Below are positions 6,555 to 13,202 of a stretch of DNA of 21,268 nt, in pieces (position 1 is the first letter of the stretch; every line of letters starts with the position of its first letter). A program made the translations under genes and the position numbers. Source of the DNA: Pseudomonadota bacterium (GTDB taxonomy: Bacteria > Desulfobacterota > Desulfovibrionia > Desulfovibrionales > Desulfovibrionaceae); assembly GCA_023399375.1 (NCBI GenBank), contig JAEWPX010000012.1, forward strand, positions 1 to 21,268, given 5' to 3'. The notes under the pieces are model-generated. The model was not told the origin of the DNA and made no database searches. It saw nothing but the letters and a program-made list of their open reading frames with translations.

Positions 6555-8963
6555 GTGGGCGATTTCAGAAAAGCGCTTGGCGATTCGGGCATCCTCGTCT
6601 TCGACGGGGCCATGGGCACCTTGCTCCAAGGGCGGGGACTGGCCGCCGGGCAATCCCCGGAACTTTTCGGCCTGGAACATCCCGACGCCATCGTGGCCAC
6701 CCACCGGGAATACATCGAGGCCGGTTCGCGCGTCGTCACCGCCAACACCTTCGGCGGTTCGCGCTACAAGCTCCCCGCCGGCACCGACGTCACGGCGCTC
6801 AACCGCGAGATGGCGAGGCTTGCCCGCCGCGCCGCAGGGGACGCGGCCTTCGTCGCCGGCTCCGTCGGCCCCACGGGCCAGTTCGTCGCGCCGCTCGGCA
6901 AGGTGACGCTGGCCGAACTCGTGGACGCCTTCGCCGAGCAGATCACGGGCCTGGCCGAAGGCGGCTGCGACCTGATCGTGGGCGAGACCCACTTCGACCT
7001 GGCCGAGGCCAAGGCCCTCGTGCTCGCCGCCCGCCGGGTCTGTACGCTGCCCGTGGCCGTTTGCATGACCTTCGAGGGCGCGGCCAGCCTCACCGGCTCC
7101 TCGCCGGAAGTTTTCGCCGACGCCATGGAGAATCTCGGCGTCGACCTCGTCGGCGTCAACTGCGGCGCGGGCCCGGACGACATGCGCCTGGTCGGCGAAG
7201 TGTTTTCGCGCCGCCTGCGGGCCCCGTTTTTCGTCAAGCCCAACGCCGGCATGCCGCGCCTGGAAGGCGGACGCACCGTTTTTCCCATGGGGCCGGAGGA
7301 ATTCGCGGAAAAAACCGCGCGCTTCGCCGAGCTTGGGGCCAAGGCCCTGTCCGGCTGCTGCGGCACCACCCCGGCGCACATCGCGGCGCTTGCGCGGGCG
7401 CTTGCCGGCCGCTCCTGGACGCGCGGCGACGCGCCGGACCATCCGGTCCTGGCCGTGGCCTCCCGGGCCATGACCGTGACGCTTGGCGGCAAAAGCCCCT
7501 GCGTGGTCATCGGCGAGCGCATCAACCCCACGGGCAAGGCCGAACTGGCCGCCGAGCTCGCGGCCGGGGAGTTCACCCGCGCCCTGGCCTTTGCCGAGGA
7601 GCAGGTCGCGGCCGGCGCGGGCATCCTCGACGTCAACGTGGGCGCGCCCATGGTGGACGAGGTCGCGGTGCTGCCGGGGCTCGCGTTGGAGCTCACCAAG
7701 CGCCAGCGCGTGCCGCTTTGCCTCGACTCCAACAATGCCGAGGCCCTGACCGCCGCGCTGTGGGCCTCGCCCGCGACGCCCCTCGTCAACTCCATCAGCG
7801 GCGAACCCGGCCGCATGGAGTTGCTTGGCCCCATCTGCCGCGACCACGGTGCGCCGTTCATTCTCCTGCCGCTCAAGGGCCGCAAGCTGCCGGTCACGGC
7901 CGCCGAGCGCCTCGGCATCATCGAGGAGCTGCTGCTGCAGGCCGAATCCCTGGGCATCCCCCGCAGGCTCATTCTCGTCGACGCCCTGGCGCTCACGGTC
8001 TCGTCCAAGCCCGAGGCGGCGCAGGCCTGCCTGGAGGTCATCCGCCACTGCCGCGACGCCTGGGGCCTGCCCACGGTGCTCGGGCTCTCCAACATCTCCT
8101 TCGGCCTGCCCGCGCGCGAGCTGGTCAACGCCGCCTTTTTCGCCATGTGCCTGGGTGCGGGGCTGGCCGCGGCCATCGCCAACCCCAACGTCTCGCGGCT
8201 CATGGAGACCTCCGGAGCCTGCGAGGTGCTTTTAAACCGCGATCCGCAGGCCGGCCGCTTCATCGGCCGCTACGCCGGCTGGAAGGCCTCCGCGCCGACG
8301 GCCGCGGCCACTGCCGCGGCCACGGTGCGGGAGGAGGGCAGTCCCCTGCGCCAGGCCGTGATCCACGGCCGCAAGGCCGAGCTCGCCGCGCTCATCGAAA
8401 CCGCCCTGACCGAGGGCCGCGCGCCCGCCGCCATCCTTGGCGAGGAGCTCATCCCGGGCATCATGGACGTGGGCGAGCGCTACGAGCGCAAGGAATTCTT
8501 CCTGCCCCAGCTGCTCGTTGCCGCCGAGGCCATGCGTTCCGGCTTCGAGCGCCTGGAACCGCTGCTCGCCGAAACCGCCGGCGCGGAAAAGGCCCGCATC
8601 GTCATGGCCACGGTCGAGGGCGACATCCACGACATCGGCAAGAACATCGTCTGCCTGATGCTCAAGAACCACGGTTTCGAGGTCATCGACCTGGGCAAGG
8701 ACGTGCCCGCGGCGCGCATCGTCGAGGAAGCGGCCGCGCGCGACGCCGACGTCATCGGCCTGTCGGCGCTGATGACCACGACCATGGTGCGCATGGAGGA
8801 CACGGTGCGCCTCGTGCGCGAACGCGGCCTGCGCGCCAAGGTCATGGTCGGCGGGGCCGTGGTCACCGAGGCCTTCGCCAAATCCATCGGCGCGGACGCC
8901 CACGCCGCGGACGCGGTGGACGCCGTGCGCCAGGCCAAAACCCTTATCGGCGGCGTCGCCTAA
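6555..8963 (+). CDS. metH: Cobalamin-dependent methionine synthase lacking the activation domain
   Basis: The enzyme transfers a methyl group from methyltetrahydrofolate to homocysteine through cobalamin in the cytoplasm. Domains in order are homocysteine-binding (about 1-300, zinc ligands Cys203 and Cys268-Cys269 in SGCCGTTPAHI), methyltetrahydrofolate/pterin-binding (about 310-570, starting VVIGERINPTGK), B12 cap (about 590-680) and B12 Rossmann fold (about 680-802). The last contains DxHxxG as Asp690-Ile-His692-Asp-Ile-Gly695, where His692 should ligate cobalt. At 802 aa it ends where E. coli MetH (about 1,227 aa) continues into the AdoMet-binding reactivation domain, so that domain is absent. 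The GTG start is supported by AAAGGAG 6-7 bases upstream. It reads divergently from the sigma factor gene. Confidence 0.96.
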   Translation: MGDFRKALGDSGILVFDGAMGTLLQGRGLAAGQSPELFGLEHPDAIVATHREYIEAGSRVVTANTFGGSRYKLPAGTDVTALNREMARLARRAAGDAAFVAGSVGPTGQFVAPLGKVTLAELVDAFAEQITGLAEGGCDLIVGETHFDLAEAKALVLAARRVCTLPVAVCMTFEGAASLTGSSPEVFADAMENLGVDLVGVNCGAGPDDMRLVGEVFSRRLRAPFFVKPNAGMPRLEGGRTVFPMGPEEFAEKTARFAELGAKALSGCCGTTPAHIAALARALAGRSWTRGDAPDHPVLAVASRAMTVTLGGKSPCVVIGERINPTGKAELAAELAAGEFTRALAFAEEQVAAGAGILDVNVGAPMVDEVAVLPGLALELTKRQRVPLCLDSNNAEALTAALWASPATPLVNSISGEPGRMELLGPICRDHGAPFILLPLKGRKLPVTAAERLGIIEELLLQAESLGIPRRLILVDALALTVSSKPEAAQACLEVIRHCRDAWGLPTVLGLSNISFGLPARELVNAAFFAMCLGAGLAAAIANPNVSRLMETSGACEVLLNRDPQAGRFIGRYAGWKASAPTAAATAAATVREEGSPLRQAVIHGRKAELAALIETALTEGRAPAAILGEELIPGIMDVGERYERKEFFLPQLLVAAEAMRSGFERLEPLLAETAGAEKARIVMATVEGDIHDIGKNIVCLMLKNHGFEVIDLGKDVPAARIVEEAAARDADVIGLSALMTTTMVRMEDTVRLVRERGLRAKVMVGGAVVTEAFAKSIGADAHAADAVDAVRQAKTLIGGVA

Positions 8964-9054
8964 AAAACGCTGGCAAGCGCCGGCCGCTTTGGATTAAACC
9001 GGCCCTGACGGCCGGTCTTCCGGCCGCTGGCAACACAGTGCGGAGGTTTGTTCG
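8964..9054 (+). promoter_or_regulatory. Structured metH-thioredoxin spacer with alternative hairpins
   Basis: The 91-bp gap holds a small stem AAGCG/CGCTT (8975-8989). Two mutually exclusive stems follow: ACCGGCC/GGCCGGT (8998-9004 with 9010-9016) and GGCCGG/CCGGCC (9010-9015 with 9020-9025). The 8-base direct repeat GCTGGCAA occurs at 8969 and 9026. No stem is followed by a U-tract, so intrinsic termination is doubtful. The last stem ends 16 bases before the GGAGG of the next gene. This could be an attenuator-like switch or simply GC-rich self-complementarity. Confidence 0.35.
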
Positions 9055-9531
9055 TTGCGCAAACGTCTTTTCGCAGTCTTGCTGCTGGCCCTGGCCCTTG
9101 CGCCGGCCGGCCGCGCGGCGGCCCAGGATGCGGGCCCCATCCACGGCCAGGCCGTGCTCGACGCCATCGTCGCGGCCCAGGGCAAGGTGGTGGTGGTGGA
9201 TTTCTTCGCTTCGTGGTGCCGGCCGTGCCTGATGGAGATCCCGGACTTCATCGAGGCCCGCAAGCATTATCCGGCCGACAAGGTCGTCTTCATCGGCATT
9301 TCCCTGGATCAGGACCAGGGGGAGTACGCGCGGTTCGTCAAGCAGACGCCGTTCAATTTCCCGGTCCATCTGGCCGATCCCGACGTGATGGCCGCTTTCG
9401 GCGTCAAGATGATCCCGAAGACCCTCATCTACGACGTCACGGGGCAGCAGGCCGTCAACCACTCCGGCTACATGCCCGGCGAACAGCTCCGGCAGGCCAT
9501 CGACGGCCTGTTGCAGGCGCCGCCGCAATGA
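9055..9531 (+). CDS. Secreted TlpA-type thioredoxin-fold protein
   Basis: The 158-aa protein has a Sec signal peptide (RKR, hydrophobic residues 5-16, probable cleavage after Ala-Ala-Ala at 21-23). It continues as a thioredoxin-fold domain with FFASWCRPC (active-site Cys55 and Cys58) and the conserved cis-Pro region MIPKT (Pro121). TlpA/ResA-like proteins reduce or exchange disulfides in the periplasm, often serving cytochrome c maturation or other redox proteins. The substrate cannot be read from the sequence. The start is TTG at 9055, supported by GGAGG at 9042-9046 with 8 bases of spacing and by the signal peptide beginning right there. No ATG or GTG is available in frame nearby. Its stop overlaps the next gene's ATG by 4 bp. 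Confidence 0.9.
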   Translation: MRKRLFAVLLLALALAPAGRAAAQDAGPIHGQAVLDAIVAAQGKVVVVDFFASWCRPCLMEIPDFIEARKHYPADKVVFIGISLDQDQGEYARFVKQTPFNFPVHLADPDVMAAFGVKMIPKTLIYDVTGQQAVNHSGYMPGEQLRQAIDGLLQAPPQ

Positions 9532-9995
9532 ACGGCCTTTTCATCCGCAAGGCGCGTATCCAGGACGTCAAGCCGATCCACGCGCTGCTCATGCACTGCG
9601 CGAACAAGGAATTCCTGCTGCCGCGCTCGTTCAACCAGCTCTACAGCCACCTGCGGGATTTTTTTGTCCTCGCCGAGCACGACGCGCCGGGCATCCTCGG
9701 CTGCTGCGCCCTGTCCATCACCTGGGACGACATCGCCGAGATACGCTCCCTGGCCGTGGACGAAAGCGTCCAGAGGCAGGGCTGGGGCGGCAAGCTGGTC
9801 GAGGCCTGCCTGTCCGACGCCGTGACGCTCGGCATCTTCAAGGTCTTCACCCTGACCTACCGGCCGCATTTCTTCGAGCGCCTGGGCTTCGCCCCGGTGG
9901 AGAAGGAGAAGCTGCCCCAGAAGGTCTGGGCCGATTGCATCCATTGCCCCAAGTTTCCGGAGTGCGACGAAAACGCGTTGTTGATGGAAATGTAG
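9528..9995 (+). CDS. GNAT N-acetyltransferase, ArgA-like short form
   Basis: The 155-aa protein has the GNAT fold. Residues 5-20 carry the first strand and helix (IRKARIQDVKPIHALL), and the acetyl-CoA pyrophosphate loop is RQGWGG (83-88) after IRSLAVDESVQ. The C-terminus reads TYRPHFFERLGFAPVEKEKLP then a Cys-rich CIHCPKFPEC (Cys137, 140, 146) and DENALLMEM. The FFERLGF and CPKF-x-x-CDE-type ending is, to my knowledge, typical of stand-alone N-acetylglutamate synthases (COG1246) that replace long ArgA for the first step of arginine synthesis. A different amine acceptor cannot be excluded. The ATG overlaps the thioredoxin stop (ATGA), so the two are translationally coupled. A strong hairpin follows. 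Confidence 0.8.
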   Translation: MNGLFIRKARIQDVKPIHALLMHCANKEFLLPRSFNQLYSHLRDFFVLAEHDAPGILGCCALSITWDDIAEIRSLAVDESVQRQGWGGKLVEACLSDAVTLGIFKVFTLTYRPHFFERLGFAPVEKEKLPQKVWADCIHCPKFPECDENALLMEM

Positions 9996-10004
9996 TGTGG
10001 CGAT

Positions 10005-10033
10005 CGCTTAAAAAGTGATTCACTTTTTGAGCG
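10005..10033. terminator. 13-bp hairpin after the acetyltransferase gene
   Basis: CGCTTAAAAAGTG (10005-10017) pairs with CACTTTTTGAGCG (10021-10033) over 13 bp with one G-T pair and a 3-base loop. The inner part, A5-GTG-att-CAC-T5, gives a U-tract in either direction, so it can act as a bidirectional terminator. It begins 10 bp after the acetyltransferase stop and separates that unit from hpt. Confidence 0.7.
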
Positions 10034-10143
10034 GAAAAATAAAAATTCGATACGGCGTTTCGTAAATCCGCAGGTGCGGGTTTCGGGAACGCGGTGAAAG
10101 GGCGGCCCGGCAGCGGCCGCCGCGATCCGAATTGCGGGGAACC
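10027..10143 (+). promoter_or_regulatory. AT-rich leader and probable promoter of hpt
   Basis: Directly after the hairpin the sequence turns AT-rich (GGAAAAATAAAAATTCGATACG). TTGAGC at 10027-10032 is a possible -35 box, with GATACG 16 bases later as a weak -10. The rest up to the hpt start is GC-rich and holds no ORF that I trust. The position between a terminator and a new gene is the main argument for a promoter. Confidence 0.35.
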
Positions 10144-10677
10144 ATGGCGGATACGTTGCGCGAAGTGTTCGGGGAGGCGGCCGTGGCCGCCCGCGTGGCC
10201 GAATTGGGCCGCGAGATATCGGCCCATTACGCCGCCGTCGGGGCCGCCGACGGCGAGGTGGTCATGGTCGGGGTGCTCAAGGGCGCGCTGCCGTTCATGG
10301 CCGACCTGCTGCGGGCCCTGGATTTTTGCCCGACGCTCGATTTCGTGCGCGTGGCCAGCTACGGCGCGGGCACCTCGCCCGGCGCGCTGCGCTTTCTCAT
10401 GGACCTCGAAACCGACATCGCCGGCCGCCACGTCCTCGTGGTCGAGGACATCGTGGACACCGGCCGCTCCCTGGCCTATCTCCTCGGCATGCTTCAGGAA
10501 CGTTCCCCGGCCAGCCTCAAGGTCTGTTCGCTGCTCGACAAGGCCTACCGCCGCGAGGCCGACGTGGCCGTGGATTTCGCGGGCTTCGCGGCGCCGCCCG
10601 TGTTCCTGGTCGGCTACGGCATGGACGTGGGGGAGCGGCTGCGGCGCCTGCGCGGCGTGTACGAACTGGTGCAATAG
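10144..10677 (+). CDS. hpt: Hypoxanthine phosphoribosyltransferase
   Basis: The enzyme salvages hypoxanthine (and often guanine) by joining it to PRPP in the cytoplasm. The 177-aa product shows GVLKGA (43-48), SYG (72-74), the PRPP-binding loop VVEDIVDTGRS (about 99-109) with its acidic pair, CSLLDKA and the late VGYGMD purine-binding stretch. Length and motif order fit the Hpt family. I chose the ATG at 10144 over an in-frame TTG at 10132. The ATG has GCGGGGA just upstream (short spacing) and gives the usual short N-terminus, whereas the TTG lacks any ribosome-binding site. It lies 63 bp before the zinc-ribbon gene on the same strand with no clear terminator between. Confidence 0.93.
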   Translation: MADTLREVFGEAAVAARVAELGREISAHYAAVGAADGEVVMVGVLKGALPFMADLLRALDFCPTLDFVRVASYGAGTSPGALRFLMDLETDIAGRHVLVVEDIVDTGRSLAYLLGMLQERSPASLKVCSLLDKAYRREADVAVDFAGFAAPPVFLVGYGMDVGERLRRLRGVYELVQ

Positions 10678-10700
10678 AAAGCGGTCCCGAATTTGCATGA

Positions 10701-10723
10701 CGGTTGCAAAAAAAACGCAACCG
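10701..10723 (+). other. 7-bp hairpin with an A8 loop before the zinc-ribbon gene
   Basis: CGGTTGC (10701-10707) and GCAACCG (10717-10723) are exact inverted repeats around a 9-base loop of eight A and one C. The hairpin ends 17 bases before the ATG at 10741. There is no U-run after it, so it is not an intrinsic terminator. It might influence translation or RNA processing between hpt and the next gene. Confidence 0.5.
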
Positions 10724-10740
10724 ACAGTGGGAAAAGCGCC

Positions 10741-11787
10741 ATGATTGTTGCCTGCCCGAATTGCCAGTCCAAGTTCAGCCTGCCTGACGACAAGATCGGA
10801 GCCTCCGGGGCCAAGCTGCGTTGCGGCAAATGCCGTCATGTGTTCCACGTCGATCCGCCGACCGCTCCCGGGATTGCGGACGCCGGGGGACTTGCGGACT
10901 TCGATTTCCCCGACGACCTCGCCCCCACGCCTCCGGGACGCCAGGAGCGGCCCGCCGCGCCACCCGCCGCCGAAACGGCCAAAGCCGGCATGCCCGACGA
11001 CGACGTGCCGCCGGATCTGTTTCATTCGGAAACCTACGAAGGCAAGGGCGACGACGACGCGGTGGACGACGGTCCGGTCAAGCCGGGGTTCAGCCTCGAC
11101 GACGTGGCCAACATGTCCCTGCCCGGCAGTTCGGTGTCAAAAGAACGACGCAACCGTATCGCCATCATCATGGGCGCGGTGCTGCTCATCCTCGCGGCCA
11201 CCATCGCCGCCGTGTATTTCCTGAACCTCTGGCCCGGCAAGAAGGCGGCCAAGGACGCCGCACAGCCGCCCGCGGCCTCGGCCCCGGCCACGCCGGGACA
11301 GCCCGCGGCGGAAAAGGCCGCCCCGGACAAGCCGGCCGCGGAAAAGCCCGCGCCTGCCGCCGACGCCGCGAAAAAACCCGAGGAGACGGCCAAGGTCAAG
11401 GACATCATGCTGCAAAACGTCCGCCAGTACTACGTTTCCAACGAAAAGGCGGGGCAGCTGTTCGTGATCGAGGGCAAGGCCGTCAACAACTTCAAGACGC
11501 CCAAGGAAATGATCAAGATCGAGGCCACCCTGTTCGACGAAAAGGGCGGCTCGCTCGCCAACCAGGAGGAGCTCGCCGGCAACACGGTGTCGCTTTTCCA
11601 GCTCCAGGTCATGACCCGCGACGAACTGAAAAACGCCCTGACCTCCCAGGTCGGCGTGCTCACCAACAACACCAACATCGCCCCGGGCGGCGAGACGCCG
11701 TTCATGGTCGTGTTTTTCGATCCGCCCGAAGCCGTCAAGGAATTCGGGGTCAAGGTGGTGGACGCCAAGGATCCGCCCCGGCAGTAG
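10741..11787 (+). CDS. Zinc-ribbon (MJ0042-type), single-TM, DUF3426-like protein
   Basis: The 348-aa protein has a four-Cys zinc ribbon at the N-terminus (Cys5-x2-Cys8 and Cys28-x2-Cys31) of the MJ0042/zinc_ribbon_4-5 type. An acidic low-complexity region follows (about 35-130), then one membrane helix (about 140-162, IAIIMGAVLLILAATIAAVY), an Ala/Pro/Lys-rich linker (about 168-220) and a C-terminal domain (about 222-345) resembling DUF3426, likely a periplasmic beta fold. This layout puts the zinc ribbon in the cytoplasm and the C-terminal domain outside. The function is unknown. The ATG at 10741 is chosen because the zinc ribbon starts immediately. An in-frame ATG at 10693 would add 16 residues encoded by the hairpin region. 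It ends 1 base before radA. Confidence 0.88.
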   Translation: MIVACPNCQSKFSLPDDKIGASGAKLRCGKCRHVFHVDPPTAPGIADAGGLADFDFPDDLAPTPPGRQERPAAPPAAETAKAGMPDDDVPPDLFHSETYEGKGDDDAVDDGPVKPGFSLDDVANMSLPGSSVSKERRNRIAIIMGAVLLILAATIAAVYFLNLWPGKKAAKDAAQPPAASAPATPGQPAAEKAAPDKPAAEKPAPAADAAKKPEETAKVKDIMLQNVRQYYVSNEKAGQLFVIEGKAVNNFKTPKEMIKIEATLFDEKGGSLANQEELAGNTVSLFQLQVMTRDELKNALTSQVGVLTNNTNIAPGGETPFMVVFFDPPEAVKEFGVKVVDAKDPPRQ

Positions 11788-11788
11788 C

Positions 11789-13135
11789 ATGGCGGGCAAG
11801 CCCAAGCGGATTTTCACCTGCTCGCAGTGCGGCGGCGTCACGCCGACGTGGCACGGGCAGTGTCCCCGCTGCGGGGCCTGGAACACCCTGGTCGAGGGCG
11901 TGGCCCGCCCGAGGGCCGGCGGCGCGGCCGGGCTCGCCGTCCCGGCCGGCGCGCCCATTCCTCTGGGCGAGCATCCCGACGAGGATTTCCGTCCCTTTCC
12001 CACGGGCCTGCCCGGCCTCGACCGCGTGCTCGGCGGCGGGCTCACCCCGGGCGGCGCGGTGCTGCTCGGCGGCGAGCCCGGCATCGGCAAATCCACGATC
12101 CTGCTCCAACTGGCCGGCATGGCCGCGGCCGCCGGCCGTCGTGTGGTCTACGTCTCGGGCGAGGAATCCCTGGCCCAGCTCAAGGCCCGGGCCGAACGCC
12201 TGGGCGTGCTCCACGAAGGCCTGCTCGCCGCCGCGAGTACCGACGCCGGCGCGGCCGTGGACGTTCTCGGCGCTGCTCCCGCCCCGGACCTCGTCATCGT
12301 CGATTCCGTCCAGACCATGCACGTCGCCGGCGTCGAGGGCGCGGCCGGGTCCGTGTCCCAGGTGCGTTCGGTCGCAGCCTCGTGCGTGGAAGCGGCCAAG
12401 CGCGGCCAGGCCTGCCTGGTCCTCGTCGGCCACGTGACCAAGGACGGCCAGATCGCCGGCCCCAAGCTGCTCGAGCACATGGTCGACACCGTGCTCTACC
12501 TCGAAGGCGAGCGCCGGCATCTCTTTCGCATCCTGCGCGTGCTGAAAAACCGCTACGGTCCGACGGACGAACTTCTCGTCATGGAGATGCGCGAGCAAGG
12601 GCTGTCCGAAGTGCCCGATCCTTCGACATTTTTCCTTGGCGACCGCGATCCGGCCGTGTCCGGTTCGGCCGTGGTCATGGCCGTGGAGGGACGGCGGCCG
12701 TTCGCCGTGGAGGTGCAGGCCCTGGCGGCCAAATCCTTCCTCTCCGTGCCGCGCCGGGCGGCGCTCGGGCTCGACGTCGGCCGGCTGCACCTGCTCTTGG
12801 CGGTTTTGGAAAAACGGCTGCGCCTCAATCTCGGCCAGGCCGACATCTACGCCAAGATCGGCGGCGGGCTCAAAATCCAGGACCCCGGCCTCGATCTCGG
12901 CATCGCCGCTTCCGTCCTTTCCTCGTTTTACGACCGCCCCCTGCCAGCGGGCGCGGTCTTCTGGGGCGAGGTGGACCTTTCCGGCCGCATCCGGCCTGTT
13001 TCCGGCCACGAGGTGCGCCTTAAGCAGGCCGAACGCCTGGGCTACGGGCCGGTGCTCGGCCCCGACGCCGGCCGCCTCGGCCCCAAGCTGGGCGACCTCG
13101 GCGAACTGGCGCGCCTGCTTTTCTCCAAAGCGTAA
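11789..13135 (+). CDS. radA: DNA repair protein RadA (Sms)
   Basis: RadA is a hexameric, RecA-like ATPase that promotes branch migration during homologous recombination and repair. The 448-aa product shows all parts: an N-terminal zinc finger (Cys11, Cys14, Cys25, Cys28), Walker A GEPGIGKS (95-102), VSGEES, Walker B DLVIVDS, the RadA-specific KNRYG motif (253-257, usually KNRFG) and a Lon-protease-like C-terminal domain (about 270-448). The length is normal. The ATG comes 1 base after the zinc-ribbon protein's stop and has no strong Shine-Dalgarno of its own, so translation probably depends on coupling to that gene. Confidence 0.96.
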   Translation: MAGKPKRIFTCSQCGGVTPTWHGQCPRCGAWNTLVEGVARPRAGGAAGLAVPAGAPIPLGEHPDEDFRPFPTGLPGLDRVLGGGLTPGGAVLLGGEPGIGKSTILLQLAGMAAAAGRRVVYVSGEESLAQLKARAERLGVLHEGLLAAASTDAGAAVDVLGAAPAPDLVIVDSVQTMHVAGVEGAAGSVSQVRSVAASCVEAAKRGQACLVLVGHVTKDGQIAGPKLLEHMVDTVLYLEGERRHLFRILRVLKNRYGPTDELLVMEMREQGLSEVPDPSTFFLGDRDPAVSGSAVVMAVEGRRPFAVEVQALAAKSFLSVPRRAALGLDVGRLHLLLAVLEKRLRLNLGQADIYAKIGGGLKIQDPGLDLGIAASVLSSFYDRPLPAGAVFWGEVDLSGRIRPVSGHEVRLKQAERLGYGPVLGPDAGRLGPKLGDLGELARLLFSKA

Positions 13136-13166
13136 CAATGCCGGCTCGCCGTAGCCGCATCGTGGT

Positions 13167-13202
13167 TTGACCCTGGTCGGACTTTCGTGCATACAAAAAG
13201 GT
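13167..13202 (+). promoter_or_regulatory. Candidate treZ promoter ending at the start codon
   Basis: TTGACC (13167-13172) matches 5 of 6 bases of the sigma-70 -35 consensus. Seventeen bases later lies CATACA (13190-13195), and TACAAA (13192-13197) lies 19 bases later. Both are partial -10 boxes. Transcription would start about 7 bases on, at or next to the ATG at 13203. The bases before that ATG (AAAAAGGT) place any Shine-Dalgarno too close to work well. Together this suggests an initiation site for the trehalose operon, possibly leaderless. Confidence 0.4.

Noticed and set aside
6377..9232. Very long plus-strand open frame (951 codons) across metH in another frame
   Set aside because: Its product is Arg/Gly/Pro/His-rich repetitive composition typical of GC-rich shadow frames, and the metH frame has all catalytic motifs.
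10132..10143. TTG start for hpt 12 bases upstream
   Set aside because: No Shine-Dalgarno precedes it, and the ATG at 10144 gives the normal N-terminus.
10693..10740. Earlier ATG adding 16 residues to the zinc-ribbon protein
   Set aside because: The added stretch encodes the A-rich hairpin and has no ribosome-binding site. Zinc-ribbon proteins of this type begin directly with the first Cys pair.
13136..13166. Terminator for radA before treZ
   Set aside because: The only dyad is a 4-bp GGCT/AGCC pair with no T-run, too weak to call.
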